This document shows, in pieces, positions 36,272-45,260 of a stretch of DNA of 64,000 bases. The translations under genes and the position numbers were made by a program. The first letter of the stretch is position 1. Every line of letters begins with the position of its first letter. Under the pieces are notes generated by a model. The model saw nothing but the letters and a program-made list of their open reading frames with translations. It was not told the DNA's origin and did not search any database. Source of the DNA: Aquisphaera insulae (GTDB taxonomy: Bacteria > Planctomycetota > Planctomycetia > Isosphaerales > Isosphaeraceae); the NCBI RefSeq assembly GCF_011064615.1, contig NZ_JAALJH010000020.1, positions 51,535 through 115,534 of the forward strand. Direction: 5' to 3'.

Positions 36272-36574
36272 TCAATAACGACGACCGCCGCCGCCGCCGC
36301 CATAGCCGCCGCCGGACGGGCGATTCTCGCGGGGCTTGGCCACGTTGACCGTGAGGTTGCGGCCGCCGTGGGCCAGGCCGTTGAGCCCCTCGATGGCCGC
36401 ATCGGCCTCGCCGTCGGAGGTCATCTCCACGAAGGCGAATCCCTTCGATCGGTTCGTGTCGCGATCGACCACGACCTGGACGCTCTGGATGGCGCCGAAC
36501 GGCGCGAACAGCGCCTCCAGGTCGGACTCATTGACGTTGTAGCTCAGGTTGCCGACGTACAGCTTCTTAGACAA
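36272..36574 (-). CDS. Glycine-rich RNA-binding protein (RRM)
   Basis: 100 residues. One RNA-recognition motif with RNP2 KLYVGNLSY and RNP1 KGFAFVEM, including the aromatic residues that stack on RNA bases, followed by a Gly/Arg tail (GGGYGGGGGGRRY). Such RRM-Gly proteins in bacteria are often cold-induced and bind single-stranded RNA. The start is TTG at 36574 with GGAG about 9 nt upstream, an unusual codon choice. The long AT-richer leader on its 5' side could be a regulatory 5' UTR. Confidence 0.9.
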   Translation of the reverse strand: MSKKLYVGNLSYNVNESDLEALFAPFGAIQSVQVVVDRDTNRSKGFAFVEMTSDGEADAAIEGLNGLAHGGRNLTVNVAKPRENRPSGGGYGGGGGGRRY

Positions 36575-36900
36575 GTGACACTCCGAAAGGCGAGGATGCT
36601 GACCCGTGTAGGCTTCCCGGGTCGAGGCGAAAGGGGGGCTCGAGGGGAGCCCGCCCGGCGGGAGCGGCGAAGGAGAGGAGCAACGACAGGATCGCGAAGA
36701 GCCGGCGGAGCCACTCGGTCGTCAGACCAACCAACCGGAGAGTATCAAGGATTGGAACTAAAAGATAGGATAATCCGTTCGAATTCTTGATTTCTCCCGC
36801 CCGCGGAATCCAGTCGCCCGCGTCGCGGCGATCGGATACGATGCTCGAAGGCCAGGGATCGGCGAACACATCAACCCTTGTGCGGATGGAAGGGATATCT
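36575..36900. other. Intergenic region with possible long leader of the RRM gene
   Basis: This 326 bp region separates divergent genes. The part at 36735-36790 is AT-rich compared with the surroundings and is the likely promoter zone for one or both. Nothing encoding a protein or a known RNA was found. A TACGAT at 36837-36842 could serve as the -10 of the rightward gene. Confidence 0.4.
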
Positions 36901-37254
36901 ATGGATCGAACCGAGGAGATCCTCGTCGACCTGTTCTCCAGGCTGAGGGGCGAGCTGAAGGCGGATTCCGGCATCGGCCTGGCTCTCAAGGCGGCCGGCC
37001 CCGACCTGACCCTGAGGATCCGCACTTCGAAGCCGACGGGCGATGAGAAGCGCCCATACTACGCGATCGTGGTCGGGACGGCCGAGCGGGACGGATCGTT
37101 CCGGGTCTCCTACAAGCCGGGCGGGGTTCCGCTGGCCGAGCGGCAGGTGACGATCATCGAGGATCATCATCCCGTCGAGGAGCTGCTCGGCCTGATCCGG
37201 CGACATGTCGAGGCGGAGCGGCGAAGGGTGATCGAGTTCCGGGACGGCCCATGA
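36901..37254 (+). CDS. Hypothetical protein
   Basis: 117 residues without a signal. It contains MDRTEEILVDLFSRLRGELK, a beta-rich middle (YYAIVVGTAERDGSFRVSYK) and a helical end (VEELLGLIRRHVEAERRRV). GGAAGGGATATCT precedes the ATG at 36901, which decides the start over upstream ATGs. No family is recognised. Confidence 0.65.
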   Translation: MDRTEEILVDLFSRLRGELKADSGIGLALKAAGPDLTLRIRTSKPTGDEKRPYYAIVVGTAERDGSFRVSYKPGGVPLAERQVTIIEDHHPVEELLGLIRRHVEAERRRVIEFRDGP

Positions 37255-37325
37255 AGGGCGGTCCCCCCCGGGGCCGAGGGGAACCGCCGCTCGGCGGACC
37301 AACCGTGGTACGCCCTGTCGTCGAT

Positions 37326-37793
37326 TCACCGCGCCGGCGCTGGCGTCGACCGCCCGTTCGGGACGCTCGAGACCTTCGCCTCGAGGAATCGCCCGCTCCC
37401 GGGATGCGCCGGCACGATCGTCTCGAGTACGGCGAGCGTCCGATAGAATTGCTCCGGCTCGGAGTAGGGGAAGACGGGGTCCTGGGGGCCGATCCCAGGT
37501 CCGCCATCGTGCCCTTCGATGGACACGAGCCTGTACCAGTCGCCGGTCGCGTGGATCCCCTCCATCGCGCGGCACAACTCCTCGTGCGAGCGATAGACGC
37601 GCTTCCGCCTGGCCAGCTCGACGATCCCGGATGTCACGTGGATCTCCCGCACGGCCGGGCCGCGACTCGCCGGGCCGATCCCGGGATCGACGTCGCCGCA
37701 CCGCTCGATCGCCAGGTGGGCGAGGAAGAACAGTCCCGCGGGCAGGACGCACGCCGTCAAGGCGGACGCGATCCCCTGTCCCAGTCGGCGCAT
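37326..37793 (-). CDS. Hypothetical exported or anchored protein
   Basis: 155 residues. The N-terminal hydrophobic stretch ASALTACVLPAGLFFLAHLA (about 9-28) is a signal or anchor. The remainder is a soluble domain with VTSGIVELARRKRVYRSHEE and EQFYRTLAVLETIVPAHPGS. The function is unknown. It is convergent with the gene at 36901. Confidence 0.55.
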   Translation of the reverse strand: MRRLGQGIASALTACVLPAGLFFLAHLAIERCGDVDPGIGPASRGPAVREIHVTSGIVELARRKRVYRSHEELCRAMEGIHATGDWYRLVSIEGHDGGPGIGPQDPVFPYSEPEQFYRTLAVLETIVPAHPGSGRFLEAKVSSVPNGRSTPAPAR

Positions 37794-38101
37794 GGCGTCT
37801 CACTCCTCCCGAGCCGGTGCCCCGGTCGGCAAGCGAAAGAATGATCATTGTTTATCCTGTTCACGCGCGGGGAGAGCCCGCGCCCGCGGACGTGGCGGGC
37901 GTTCACTCGGACGAACGGTGACGGATCATCCCCTCAGGGGCCCGAGGCTCCTCGGCGCGCAAGGCGACCGAGGACGATCCCCGCGAGCCCCCGATCCTCC
38001 TCGAGGACGTCACGCCCTCGAAGCATGGGGCATTGAACACCGCGGAGGACCGGAGGTATCGCGGGGACCTCGGGAATTCTCAGGCCGCATCCATCCGCGT
38101 C
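37794..38101. other. Gene-poor region
   Basis: 308 bp between two leftward genes. A short AT-rich patch near 37838-37862 may hold the promoter of the gene at 37326-37793. A 26-codon frame at 37841-37921 is present but shows no ribosome site or family. The rest is GC-rich DNA with no feature I can support. Confidence 0.4.
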
Positions 38102-39148
38102 TCAGGCCAGGCGGGCGACGTTGAGCCAGGCGTGGACATGCGGCGCGCCGCGGAAGTACCAGGAGAAGGCCGGCCCCTCGAGCTTCCAGATGTCCCAGAT
38201 GCGGTCCTCGCCCAGGTCGTCCTCCTTGAAGAAGGTCAGGCGGAGCGAGTCGACCCCGCCGCTCGCATCGAGGCACTGGCGGACCTCGGCGGCGTCGCAG
38301 TCCCGGAAGATCGCGAGCATCGTGTCCACGAGCGCGCGGGTCATCTGCTTCTGCTGGCCGTCGAGCGTCCCGATCGAGAGCCCGGTGGCGGGGAGGGCCT
38401 TGCCCTTGAGGCGGACCGTGTCGGCGTCGTCGGCCTCGGCGTCGTCCCGGAGGGCCAGCTTGCGCTGCGCGTCGTCCAGGGTGGAGAAGATCTTGTTGGC
38501 GGCCTCGGCCTGGGGCCACCAGACGTTGCCGGTGTGCTTCGCGTCCTCGTCGAAGTTCCCGTTGGCGGCGTGGCCGTAGAAGATCGGCCCGCCGAACGCC
38601 GCGCCGGCGACGCTGTTGCCGTCGACGCGGAGCGTGTCGTGACGGCCGGTGAGGACCCATTCGAACGGCTTCTCGCTCTCGGGCTCGCCGAAGACGGCGA
38701 CGTGATAGGCGTCGAAGCCCCCCGAGTCGTCCTTCATCTGCTTCATGAACCGCTCGTGGCCGTCCTCGCTGGAGAGCCCCTTCATGATCTCGCGGCAGAG
38801 GGCCTGTTGCTCCTTGTCCAGGTCGCGGATCGACGGCTTGACGATGTTCCAGTTGTTCTTCACGACCGACCGCAGGTTGTGATCGAACGGGAAGCAGATC
38901 GCCTCGCGCTGAGGCTTCGTCAGGCTCTTGTAGAACCGGGCGACGGCCGTCTCCGCGGGATTGGTCCGTTCGGGCGCCGACCTCGACAGGCTCATCGCCG
39001 CCCGGGCCGCGACGTTCAGGCCCAGCCCGGGGACCGCCGCCCCCAGGAGCCCCGCCCCCACCCCTCGCACGAAGTCACGCCGGGACAAACGCTCGCAGGC
39101 ATCGCGCTGGGACTCGGATTCTTCCGGCCGGCTCGTGTCGTCGGTCAT
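38102..39148 (-). CDS. DUF3500 family protein, Tat-exported
   Basis: 348 residues. The twin-arginine signal SRRDFVRGVGAGLLGAAVPG is followed by the DUF3500 domain: AVARFYKSLTKPQREAICFP, NNWNIVKPSIRDL, GGFDAYHVAVFGEP, ANGNFDEDAKHTGNVWWPQ, and WDIWKLEGPAFSWYFRGAPH. The biochemical function of DUF3500 is unknown. The ATG at 39148 has AAGGAG 10 nt upstream. A much longer open frame extends upstream but runs antisense through the PL10-GH51 gene and is not coding. Confidence 0.88.
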   Translation of the reverse strand: MTDDTSRPEESESQRDACERLSRRDFVRGVGAGLLGAAVPGLGLNVAARAAMSLSRSAPERTNPAETAVARFYKSLTKPQREAICFPFDHNLRSVVKNNWNIVKPSIRDLDKEQQALCREIMKGLSSEDGHERFMKQMKDDSGGFDAYHVAVFGEPESEKPFEWVLTGRHDTLRVDGNSVAGAAFGGPIFYGHAANGNFDEDAKHTGNVWWPQAEAANKIFSTLDDAQRKLALRDDAEADDADTVRLKGKALPATGLSIGTLDGQQKQMTRALVDTMLAIFRDCDAAEVRQCLDASGGVDSLRLTFFKEDDLGEDRIWDIWKLEGPAFSWYFRGAPHVHAWLNVARLA

Positions 39149-39400
39149 CGATGCGACTCCTTGGCTGAGGGACCGAGGGGATCCTGGACTCACGATCAAG
39201 CTAGCCCCACCCTGCGCCCAGGTCAACGAAAACCCGCGACGAGTGGCCGGAGGCATCGCGTATCGGGTATTCGCACGGCGCATGAGGGGGTGGCCCCGGG
39301 GCGGCCCGCGCGGGATAAGGACGGGTGGGAGCGAATACCGGGGCCTGCAACGCGGATGGCCGGCGAGCATTCGGGCACCTCGCTCGATCAGGTATGTTCC

Positions 39401-39427
39401 CGCGGATGCCCAGCCCGGGCATCCGCG
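39401..39427. promoter_or_regulatory. Perfect 11-bp hairpin in the region before the pectinase gene
   Basis: CGCGGATGCCC and GGGCATCCGCG form an 11-bp stem with a 5-nt loop. It sits in a 420 bp gap (39149-39568) between divergent genes, about 140 bp before the PL10-GH51 start. It could be an operator or part of a leader. No T-tract follows. Nothing else in the gap is recognisable. Confidence 0.45.
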
Positions 39428-39568
39428 CGGGTGGCCCGAGGCCGAAGTGGCGTTACAAGGATCCATCCCGCTGAGAACCACCCGGAGGGAATCGGATCGG
39501 TTACGATGGATTTTCGATCGCCCGAGCACGACCCGTTCCGATCGATCCTCGCGGCCGGAGCCTGGAGC

Positions 39569-42568
39569 ATGAGCGTCTGGACGTCCCGAAGACTCGCCAC
39601 CGTCCTCATCCTCGCCCTGCTGGGCGTTCCCGCCCGGGGCGACTCGTTCCGGTGGGGAGACTACGCCGGCAATCCCGACGCCTGGTTCGCCGGCCCCGAA
39701 GCGGCCCGGATGGCGGAGAACATCCTCAGCTACCAATCGGATCGGGGGACCTGGCCGAAGAACGTCGACACCTCGAAGGCGCCGCACACGGGCGATCGGT
39801 CGGAGATCCGGGGGAACTTCGACAACGGGGCGACGACCGGCGAGCTCCGCTTCCTGGCCCGCATCCATCGCGTGACCGGCCGGCCGTTGTACCGCGAGGC
39901 CTTCCTCAAGGGCCTGGGCCACATCCTGGCCGCGCAGTATCCCAACGGGGGCTGGCCCCAGTACGATCCCCCCGGCCCGGACTATCCCCGCCACATCACA
40001 TTCAATGACGATGCGATGGTCCGTCTCCTGGAGTTCCTTCGCGAGGTGGCCCGCGACGACGCCTACGGCTTCGTCGACGCCCCTCGCCGGCAGGCTGCTA
40101 CCAGGGCCTTTGACGCGGGAATCCGGTGCATCCTGGCCTGCCAGGTCGTCGTCGACGGCGAGCCGGCCGTCTGGTGCGCCCAGCACGACGAGGTCACGCT
40201 CAAGCCCGCGAAGGGGCGGGCCTACGAGCATCCGTCGCTGAGCGGCGGCGAGAGCGCGGCCATCCTGACCCTGCTCATGAGCCTGGACGATCCGTCCCTC
40301 GAGGTCCGCCGCGCCGTCCACGCCGGCGCCCGCTGGTTCGCGCGGTCGCGACTCTCCGGCATCCGAGTCGACAAGCGCGATGGCGACGCCGTGGTGGTCG
40401 CCGACCCGGCCGCCCCTCCCGTATGGGCTCGCTTCTATGAGATCGGCACCAACCGCCCGATCTTCAGCGGCCGCGACGGCGTCATCCGCTACAGCCTCGC
40501 CGAGATCGAACGCGAGCGCCGGGGCGGCTACGCCTGGTACGGCCGCCGGGGCGAGGACGTGGCGACGCGATATCGGAAATGGTGCGCGCGATGGGGCGAG
40601 GTGGCCTTCGTGCTGCCACCAGCTCCGCCCGCGGCCGAGGCCCAGGGCGCGGGCAAGCCGGATGGGCCGGAGCGGCGGTTCTCGGCGTCGATCGACTTCG
40701 ACCGGAAAGGTGAGGAGATCTCCCCCCTGCTCTTCGGCCACAACCTGGAGGTTACCCGGCGGAGCGTCTTCGGAGGACTCAGCGCGGAGATGGTGTCCAA
40801 CCGCAAGTTCGCGGCGAAGGAGGGCTCGCTGCCGAAGCGCTGGAAGCCGATCTCGGGGGGGACGACCCTGGCGATCGATCCGGCGATGCCCTACGCGGGG
40901 CGGCCGTCGCTCCGCGTCTCGAGCGACGGTCATGGCGGGGCCCGGCAGCAGGTCGATTTCCCCCTCTTCCCGAAGCAGAGCTGGACCAGGTCGATCCTGC
41001 CGGACGACTACGGCTCGGACGTTGGGGGTGTCCTCGCCTTCCACGGCGGCCGTAAGTACCGCTTCCGCTGGCAGCTCTGGACCATCGCCGCGCCCGGGCG
41101 AGTCTGGATGCGGGTCTCGGATCCGACCGGGACGCGGACGATCGGCGAGGCAACCACGACGCTGGAGCCCGGCAAGTGGCAGACGTGGTCGGGCGAGTTC
41201 ACCGCGGCCGAGACGGTTCCCAACGCGCGCCTCGAGATCGGCAGCCGGACGGCGGACTACCTCTGGATCGGCGCCGCGTCGATCCAGCCCTCGGATGCCT
41301 TTCACGGCATGCGGCGGGACGTGATCGAGCTGCTCCGGGAAATCGGATGCACCGCGCTGCGGTTCCCGGGCGGCTGCTATTCCGACTTCTACCGCTGGCA
41401 AGACGGCCTGTTACCCGTGGATGAACGCCCGCCGATCCACGAGGGGAGCCTCGAATTCCTGCTCACCGATTCCGACGGCTACGACACCCAGGAGCTGGGC
41501 ATCGACGAGTTCATCGCCCTCTGCCGCGAGCTCGATTGCGAGCCCGCCCTGACCGTCCGGATCTGGAACAAGCCCTGGGAGCCCATGGAGGCCGTCGCCT
41601 GGATCGAATACTGCAACGGGGGCCCGGAGACTCGCTGGGGGAAACTCCGAGCTGCTCGAGGACATGCGGATCCTTACCGCGTGAAGACCTGGTTCGTCGG
41701 CAACGAGCTCGCCTTCTTCGGCCGCAACGGCATGAACCGGGCGGAGATCTCGGTGCCGCGCGCCGGCCTCTTCGCGGAGGCCATGAAGAAGGCGGACCCG
41801 TCGTTGATCCTCGTCGGCTGCACCGACTTCACGAAGGACGGCAAGGACCAATGGAACCACGGCCTGATGGAGCGGGCCGGGGCATTCCTGGCATCCGGTT
41901 CCTACCACGCCTACGTCGGGGACGAGAAGAAGCCCAACGACTTCCGCGGGATGGCCAGGGCGAGCGACAAGGTCGCCGAGTCCTGCCGCGTGCTGGCGAC
42001 GAACATCGGCAAGCCGGTGACCCTGGACGAATGGAACGTCTTCTGGGGCCGGCACGCCACAATCCCCACGGCGCTCCACGCCGCGAGCACCCTGAACGGG
42101 CTCTGCCGGGATGCGAAGGCCCGGGGGATCTCTCAGGCTTACTACTTCCAGCCGATCAACGAGGGGGCCATCACCGTCACGCCCCTGGAGGCGAAGCTGG
42201 ACCTCGCGGGCAAGGTCTTCGCCCTCTACCGCGTCCATCAACGCGCCCGCGTGCTCGGCACGTCCGTCCAGGCGGCCGATCCCGACATCGACCTCTGTGC
42301 CTCGGCGGCCCCGGACGGCAAGGCGGTCCACGTCACGCTGCTGAACAGGAATTGCGACCGGAGTATCCCCGTCTCCCTGACCCTGGCCGGCTTCTCGCCT
42401 GAGTTCGACGCCGTGCTCAAGCAGTTGACGCCGCGCTCCTTCGCGGACGGAGAATCGGAGCTGATCGAGGCCGAAGCGGCCCTGAACGTGAAGCGCGACG
42501 GCCGGGTTGAGACGGTCCTGCCCCCGGGTGCCATCGCGCGGATCGGGTTCTCGGCGAGAGGTCTATAG
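39569..42568 (+). CDS. Bifunctional PL10 pectate lyase-GH51 alpha-L-arabinofuranosidase
   Basis: 999 residues. A signal peptide (RLATVLILALLGVPARG) is followed by a PL10 pectate lyase domain (about 25-345: RGTWPKNVDTSK, NFDNGATTGELRFLARIH, YPNGGWPQYDPPG, HITFNDDAMVRLLEFLR). After a Pro/Ala linker comes a GH51 arabinofuranosidase (about 365-999: LLFGHNLEVTRRS, LRFPGGCYSDFYRWQDGL). The GH51 acid/base is Glu713 in WFVGNELAFFG and the nucleophile Glu821 in TLDEWNVFWG. The enzyme would cleave polygalacturonate by elimination and remove arabinose side chains outside the cell. The ATG at 39569 was chosen because it gives a good signal peptide and has GGAG 9 nt upstream; one at 39506 adds 21 residues. 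The fusion of these families is unusual. Confidence 0.92.
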   Translation: MSVWTSRRLATVLILALLGVPARGDSFRWGDYAGNPDAWFAGPEAARMAENILSYQSDRGTWPKNVDTSKAPHTGDRSEIRGNFDNGATTGELRFLARIHRVTGRPLYREAFLKGLGHILAAQYPNGGWPQYDPPGPDYPRHITFNDDAMVRLLEFLREVARDDAYGFVDAPRRQAATRAFDAGIRCILACQVVVDGEPAVWCAQHDEVTLKPAKGRAYEHPSLSGGESAAILTLLMSLDDPSLEVRRAVHAGARWFARSRLSGIRVDKRDGDAVVVADPAAPPVWARFYEIGTNRPIFSGRDGVIRYSLAEIERERRGGYAWYGRRGEDVATRYRKWCARWGEVAFVLPPAPPAAEAQGAGKPDGPERRFSASIDFDRKGEEISPLLFGHNLEVTRRSVFGGLSAEMVSNRKFAAKEGSLPKRWKPISGGTTLAIDPAMPYAGRPSLRVSSDGHGGARQQVDFPLFPKQSWTRSILPDDYGSDVGGVLAFHGGRKYRFRWQLWTIAAPGRVWMRVSDPTGTRTIGEATTTLEPGKWQTWSGEFTAAETVPNARLEIGSRTADYLWIGAASIQPSDAFHGMRRDVIELLREIGCTALRFPGGCYSDFYRWQDGLLPVDERPPIHEGSLEFLLTDSDGYDTQELGIDEFIALCRELDCEPALTVRIWNKPWEPMEAVAWIEYCNGGPETRWGKLRAARGHADPYRVKTWFVGNELAFFGRNGMNRAEISVPRAGLFAEAMKKADPSLILVGCTDFTKDGKDQWNHGLMERAGAFLASGSYHAYVGDEKKPNDFRGMARASDKVAESCRVLATNIGKPVTLDEWNVFWGRHATIPTALHAASTLNGLCRDAKARGISQAYYFQPINEGAITVTPLEAKLDLAGKVFALYRVHQRARVLGTSVQAADPDIDLCASAAPDGKAVHVTLLNRNCDRSIPVSLTLAGFSPEFDAVLKQLTPRSFADGESELIEAEAALNVKRDGRVETVLPPGAIARIGFSARGL

Positions 42569-42596
42569 GCAGCCGCACGGCCATCGGGCCTTGAGG

Positions 42597-43907
42597 TCAC
42601 GCCGGGCCGGCATCGGGATCCGGCTTCCAGCCGCGGGGGGAGACGAGCCGCAGGGTCATCGACAGGGCCAGCAGCGCGGCCAGGACCGCGACCGGGGCCA
42701 GCGTCATGAAGAGCGGCCGACGGTCGCGGAGCGGGGCCTTCGGGACCTGGGCCAGGTCGATGCGGGGGATCTTGATAAAGGTCCTGTCCTGGGCGAATTT
42801 CAGTTGCAGGATCCGGCGCTCGATCTGCTGCGCCGCGGACTGGAAGTCGGCGAGTTCCTGCCGCAAGAGGTCCGCCCGCACGGCGTCCGCTCCCGACTCC
42901 GCCGGGTTGACCTCGGATCGCGCGAGGAGCGCCTTCAGCTTATCCCTCGTGAGGGTCGCCGCCCGGATCTCCTCCTTGAGGTCCTGGAGCTCCGCGGCCC
43001 GCCGCCGCTCCCGCTCGTCGCTCGCCGGCGAGACCGGCTTGTTCTCCTCCGCTTGAACTCGGGGCTTTCCTTCCTGCCTGGCCTCGAGCTTCGACTCCAG
43101 GGCGATGAGCTGGAGTTGGACCTTCGTCAGCTCGTCGTTCGCCTGCCGGTGGAGCGATTCGAGATCCCCATCGAGCTGTGATTCGGGGGCATTCTTCAGA
43201 TCCCCCCCAATGCTGGATGCCGGCCCGTGGAGACCGACGTGCCGCCTTTCGGTCAGCTTTAGAATTTCGTTCTGCTTCTGCTTGAGCTTCGGCTCGATCT
43301 CATTTCGCCGGAATTCTTCCAGAGCCTCGACCTCGGCCTTGGCGGTATTCCGTTGCAGGATGGTGATCCCCGACGGGATGACCTGGGACGGGTCCGGCTG
43401 GGTCGTGATCTTGTAGGCGCTGGCCACCGCGTTGACGACCTGGGCCGCCTCCTCGGGCGATGCGGATTCGAGCCCGATCCGGAGGAACTGGGTGTTGGGG
43501 ACGAATCCGACGTCCAGCCTCCGGCGGAGCTCGCCGATCGGATCGCGGGCCTCCTTGAAGAGCGAGAACTTGGCGATCCCCGGATCGACGATGAAGGCGG
43601 CGTCGAGCACGGGATCGCTGAGGACCGAGACCAACTGGGTGCGGAGAGACTCCGGCGGCCCTGGGGCGATCTCGGCGGCGTCGCCCCCCGGCCCGAACGG
43701 GTTGGCCCCGCCGAACTCCAGCATGACCAGGCTCTGGGCCCAGTAGGTCGGCTCGATGAATCGATACGCCAGGTACACCAGCGGTGCAGAGAGCAGGAGC
43801 CACGGGAGCACGATCCGCCGGACGAGGCCGCGGAGGCCGCTTCCCCCCCGTCGCTCGGCCTTTGATCCCGTGGTCGGAGCCTGATCCGGGCCGTTCGCAT
43901 CGGTCAT
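42597..43907 (-). CDS. Wzz/GumC-like polysaccharide co-polymerase
   Basis: 436 residues. TM1 lies near the N-terminus (about 33-50, VLPWLLLSAPLVYLAYRFIE), followed by a Wzz domain, a long coiled-coil (about 190-375), and TM2 near the C-terminus (about 400-422). The topology matches polysaccharide co-polymerases that set chain length or link export of exopolysaccharide. No tyrosine-kinase domain is fused. No other polysaccharide gene is adjacent, so the partner synthase must be elsewhere. It is convergent with the PL10-GH51 gene. Confidence 0.83.
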   Translation of the reverse strand: MTDANGPDQAPTTGSKAERRGGSGLRGLVRRIVLPWLLLSAPLVYLAYRFIEPTYWAQSLVMLEFGGANPFGPGGDAAEIAPGPPESLRTQLVSVLSDPVLDAAFIVDPGIAKFSLFKEARDPIGELRRRLDVGFVPNTQFLRIGLESASPEEAAQVVNAVASAYKITTQPDPSQVIPSGITILQRNTAKAEVEALEEFRRNEIEPKLKQKQNEILKLTERRHVGLHGPASSIGGDLKNAPESQLDGDLESLHRQANDELTKVQLQLIALESKLEARQEGKPRVQAEENKPVSPASDERERRRAAELQDLKEEIRAATLTRDKLKALLARSEVNPAESGADAVRADLLRQELADFQSAAQQIERRILQLKFAQDRTFIKIPRIDLAQVPKAPLRDRRPLFMTLAPVAVLAALLALSMTLRLVSPRGWKPDPDAGPA

Positions 43908-44151
43908 GGTGATTCCTCTCCGAGGTTGGGACCGCGGGGGGCGAGAATCGGACTCGTCGTCTGCCTGACCATCCCCGTTCTATCCCGTTCGCATCGGGTC
44001 TTCAATCGCCAAAATGTGGGCGTGGGGAAAGTTCATCGCGGCCGGAGCTTGGCAGAGGGCTGGCAATAACGTCCCCTCGGTGCGAGCATCGTCCTCCCCG
44101 TTCGTGGTAAGGTAGCCGGGACGTCTTCCCATCCGCGGGCCGAGGCAATTC

Positions 44152-45216
44152 ATGAGAGTCGGCATCGTCAACGATTCGGTGATGGCCTGCGAGGTCCTGC
44201 GGCGGGTGGTGACCTCGGTGCCGGGGCAGGAGGTCGCCTGGGTCGCGAAGGACGGCGAGGAGGCCGTGGCCAAGGCGAAGGCCGACGTGCCGGACGTCGT
44301 CCTGATGGACCTGTTCATGCCGCGGATGGACGGCGTGGAGGCCACCCGGCTGATCATGGCGCAATCGCCCTGCGCCATCCTCGTGGTCACGGCCACGGTC
44401 AGCGGGCACATCCAGAAGGTCTACCAGGCCATGGGCTACGGCGCGCTCGACGCGGTGGACACGCCCGTGATCGGGCCGTCCGGCCAGATCGCGGAGGCGG
44501 CGGCCCTGCTCCGCAAGATCGACGTCGTCGGCCGGCTGGTCGGCAAGGCCCCCGCGCGGGCCGACGCCGCCCTGATCCCGGCGATGCCCGTCCGGCCGAT
44601 CGCGGCGCCGGCCGATCACCCGCTGATCGTCCTCGGCTCGTCCACCGGCGGCCCGTTCGCCCTGGCAGAGATCCTGCCGCTGTTGCCGGCGGGGCCGGAC
44701 GCGTCCGTCGTGATCATCCAGCACGTGGACGCCGCCTTCGCGCCGGGGCTGGCCCAGTGGCTGGGCGATTTCGCCAAGCGGAAGGTGGAGCTGGCCGCGG
44801 ATGGGGACCTCGTCGCGCCGGGGAAGGTCTACCTCTCGGCCACCGGGGACCACCTCGTCATGCAGGCCGATCGGCGGCTCTATTACTCGATCGAGCCCCG
44901 CCAGCTCAACTACCGCCCGTCGGTGGACGTCTTCTTCCGGAGCGTGGCGAAATTCTGGCCGCGGCCCGGCATCGCCGCCCTCCTGACCGGCATGGGCCGC
45001 GACGGCGCGGAGGGCCTGCTGGAGCTCCGCCGGCTGGGCTGGCGGACCATCGCCCAGGACGAGGAGACCAGCGTCGTCTGGGGGATGCCCCGCGCGGCCG
45101 TCGAGCTCGACGCGGCCGAATTCGTCCTCCCCCTCCCCCGGATCGGCCCGGTCATCGCCAACCTCTTCCACGTCCAGTTCGCCGGTCGGGCGCAGGCGCG
45201 ACCCGTCCCGCGCTGA
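44152..45216 (+). CDS. wspF: CheB methylesterase, WspF-like
   Basis: 354 residues. An N-terminal receiver (VGIVNDSVM, phospho-acceptor D53 in VVLMDLFMPRMDG) has GALDAVDTPV where most receivers have a conserved Lys before Pro; the same loss is a WspF trait. The methylesterase domain (about 155-345) keeps the Ser-His-Asp triad: GSSTGGPFAL (S164), IQHVDAAF (H191) and GMGRDGAEGL (D284). It removes methyl groups from WspA and so resets signalling. It stands 14.5 kb from the wspA-E operon but directly before the response regulator gene, as wspF and wspR do in Pseudomonas. Confidence 0.92.
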   Translation: MRVGIVNDSVMACEVLRRVVTSVPGQEVAWVAKDGEEAVAKAKADVPDVVLMDLFMPRMDGVEATRLIMAQSPCAILVVTATVSGHIQKVYQAMGYGALDAVDTPVIGPSGQIAEAAALLRKIDVVGRLVGKAPARADAALIPAMPVRPIAAPADHPLIVLGSSTGGPFALAEILPLLPAGPDASVVIIQHVDAAFAPGLAQWLGDFAKRKVELAADGDLVAPGKVYLSATGDHLVMQADRRLYYSIEPRQLNYRPSVDVFFRSVAKFWPRPGIAALLTGMGRDGAEGLLELRRLGWRTIAQDEETSVVWGMPRAAVELDAAEFVLPLPRIGPVIANLFHVQFAGRAQARPVPR

Positions 45217-45260
45217 AACAATGAAGCGACGCATCGACCCACCCTCGACGGGACGCAGCC

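Noticed and set aside
37841..37921. 26-codon frame after an AT-rich patch
   Set aside because: No ribosome site, no similarity to a known short protein, and it can arise by chance.
39148..41401. Upstream extension of the DUF3500 frame to 1099 residues
   Set aside because: The extension runs antisense through PL10-GH51, and the twin-arginine signal marks the true start at 39148.
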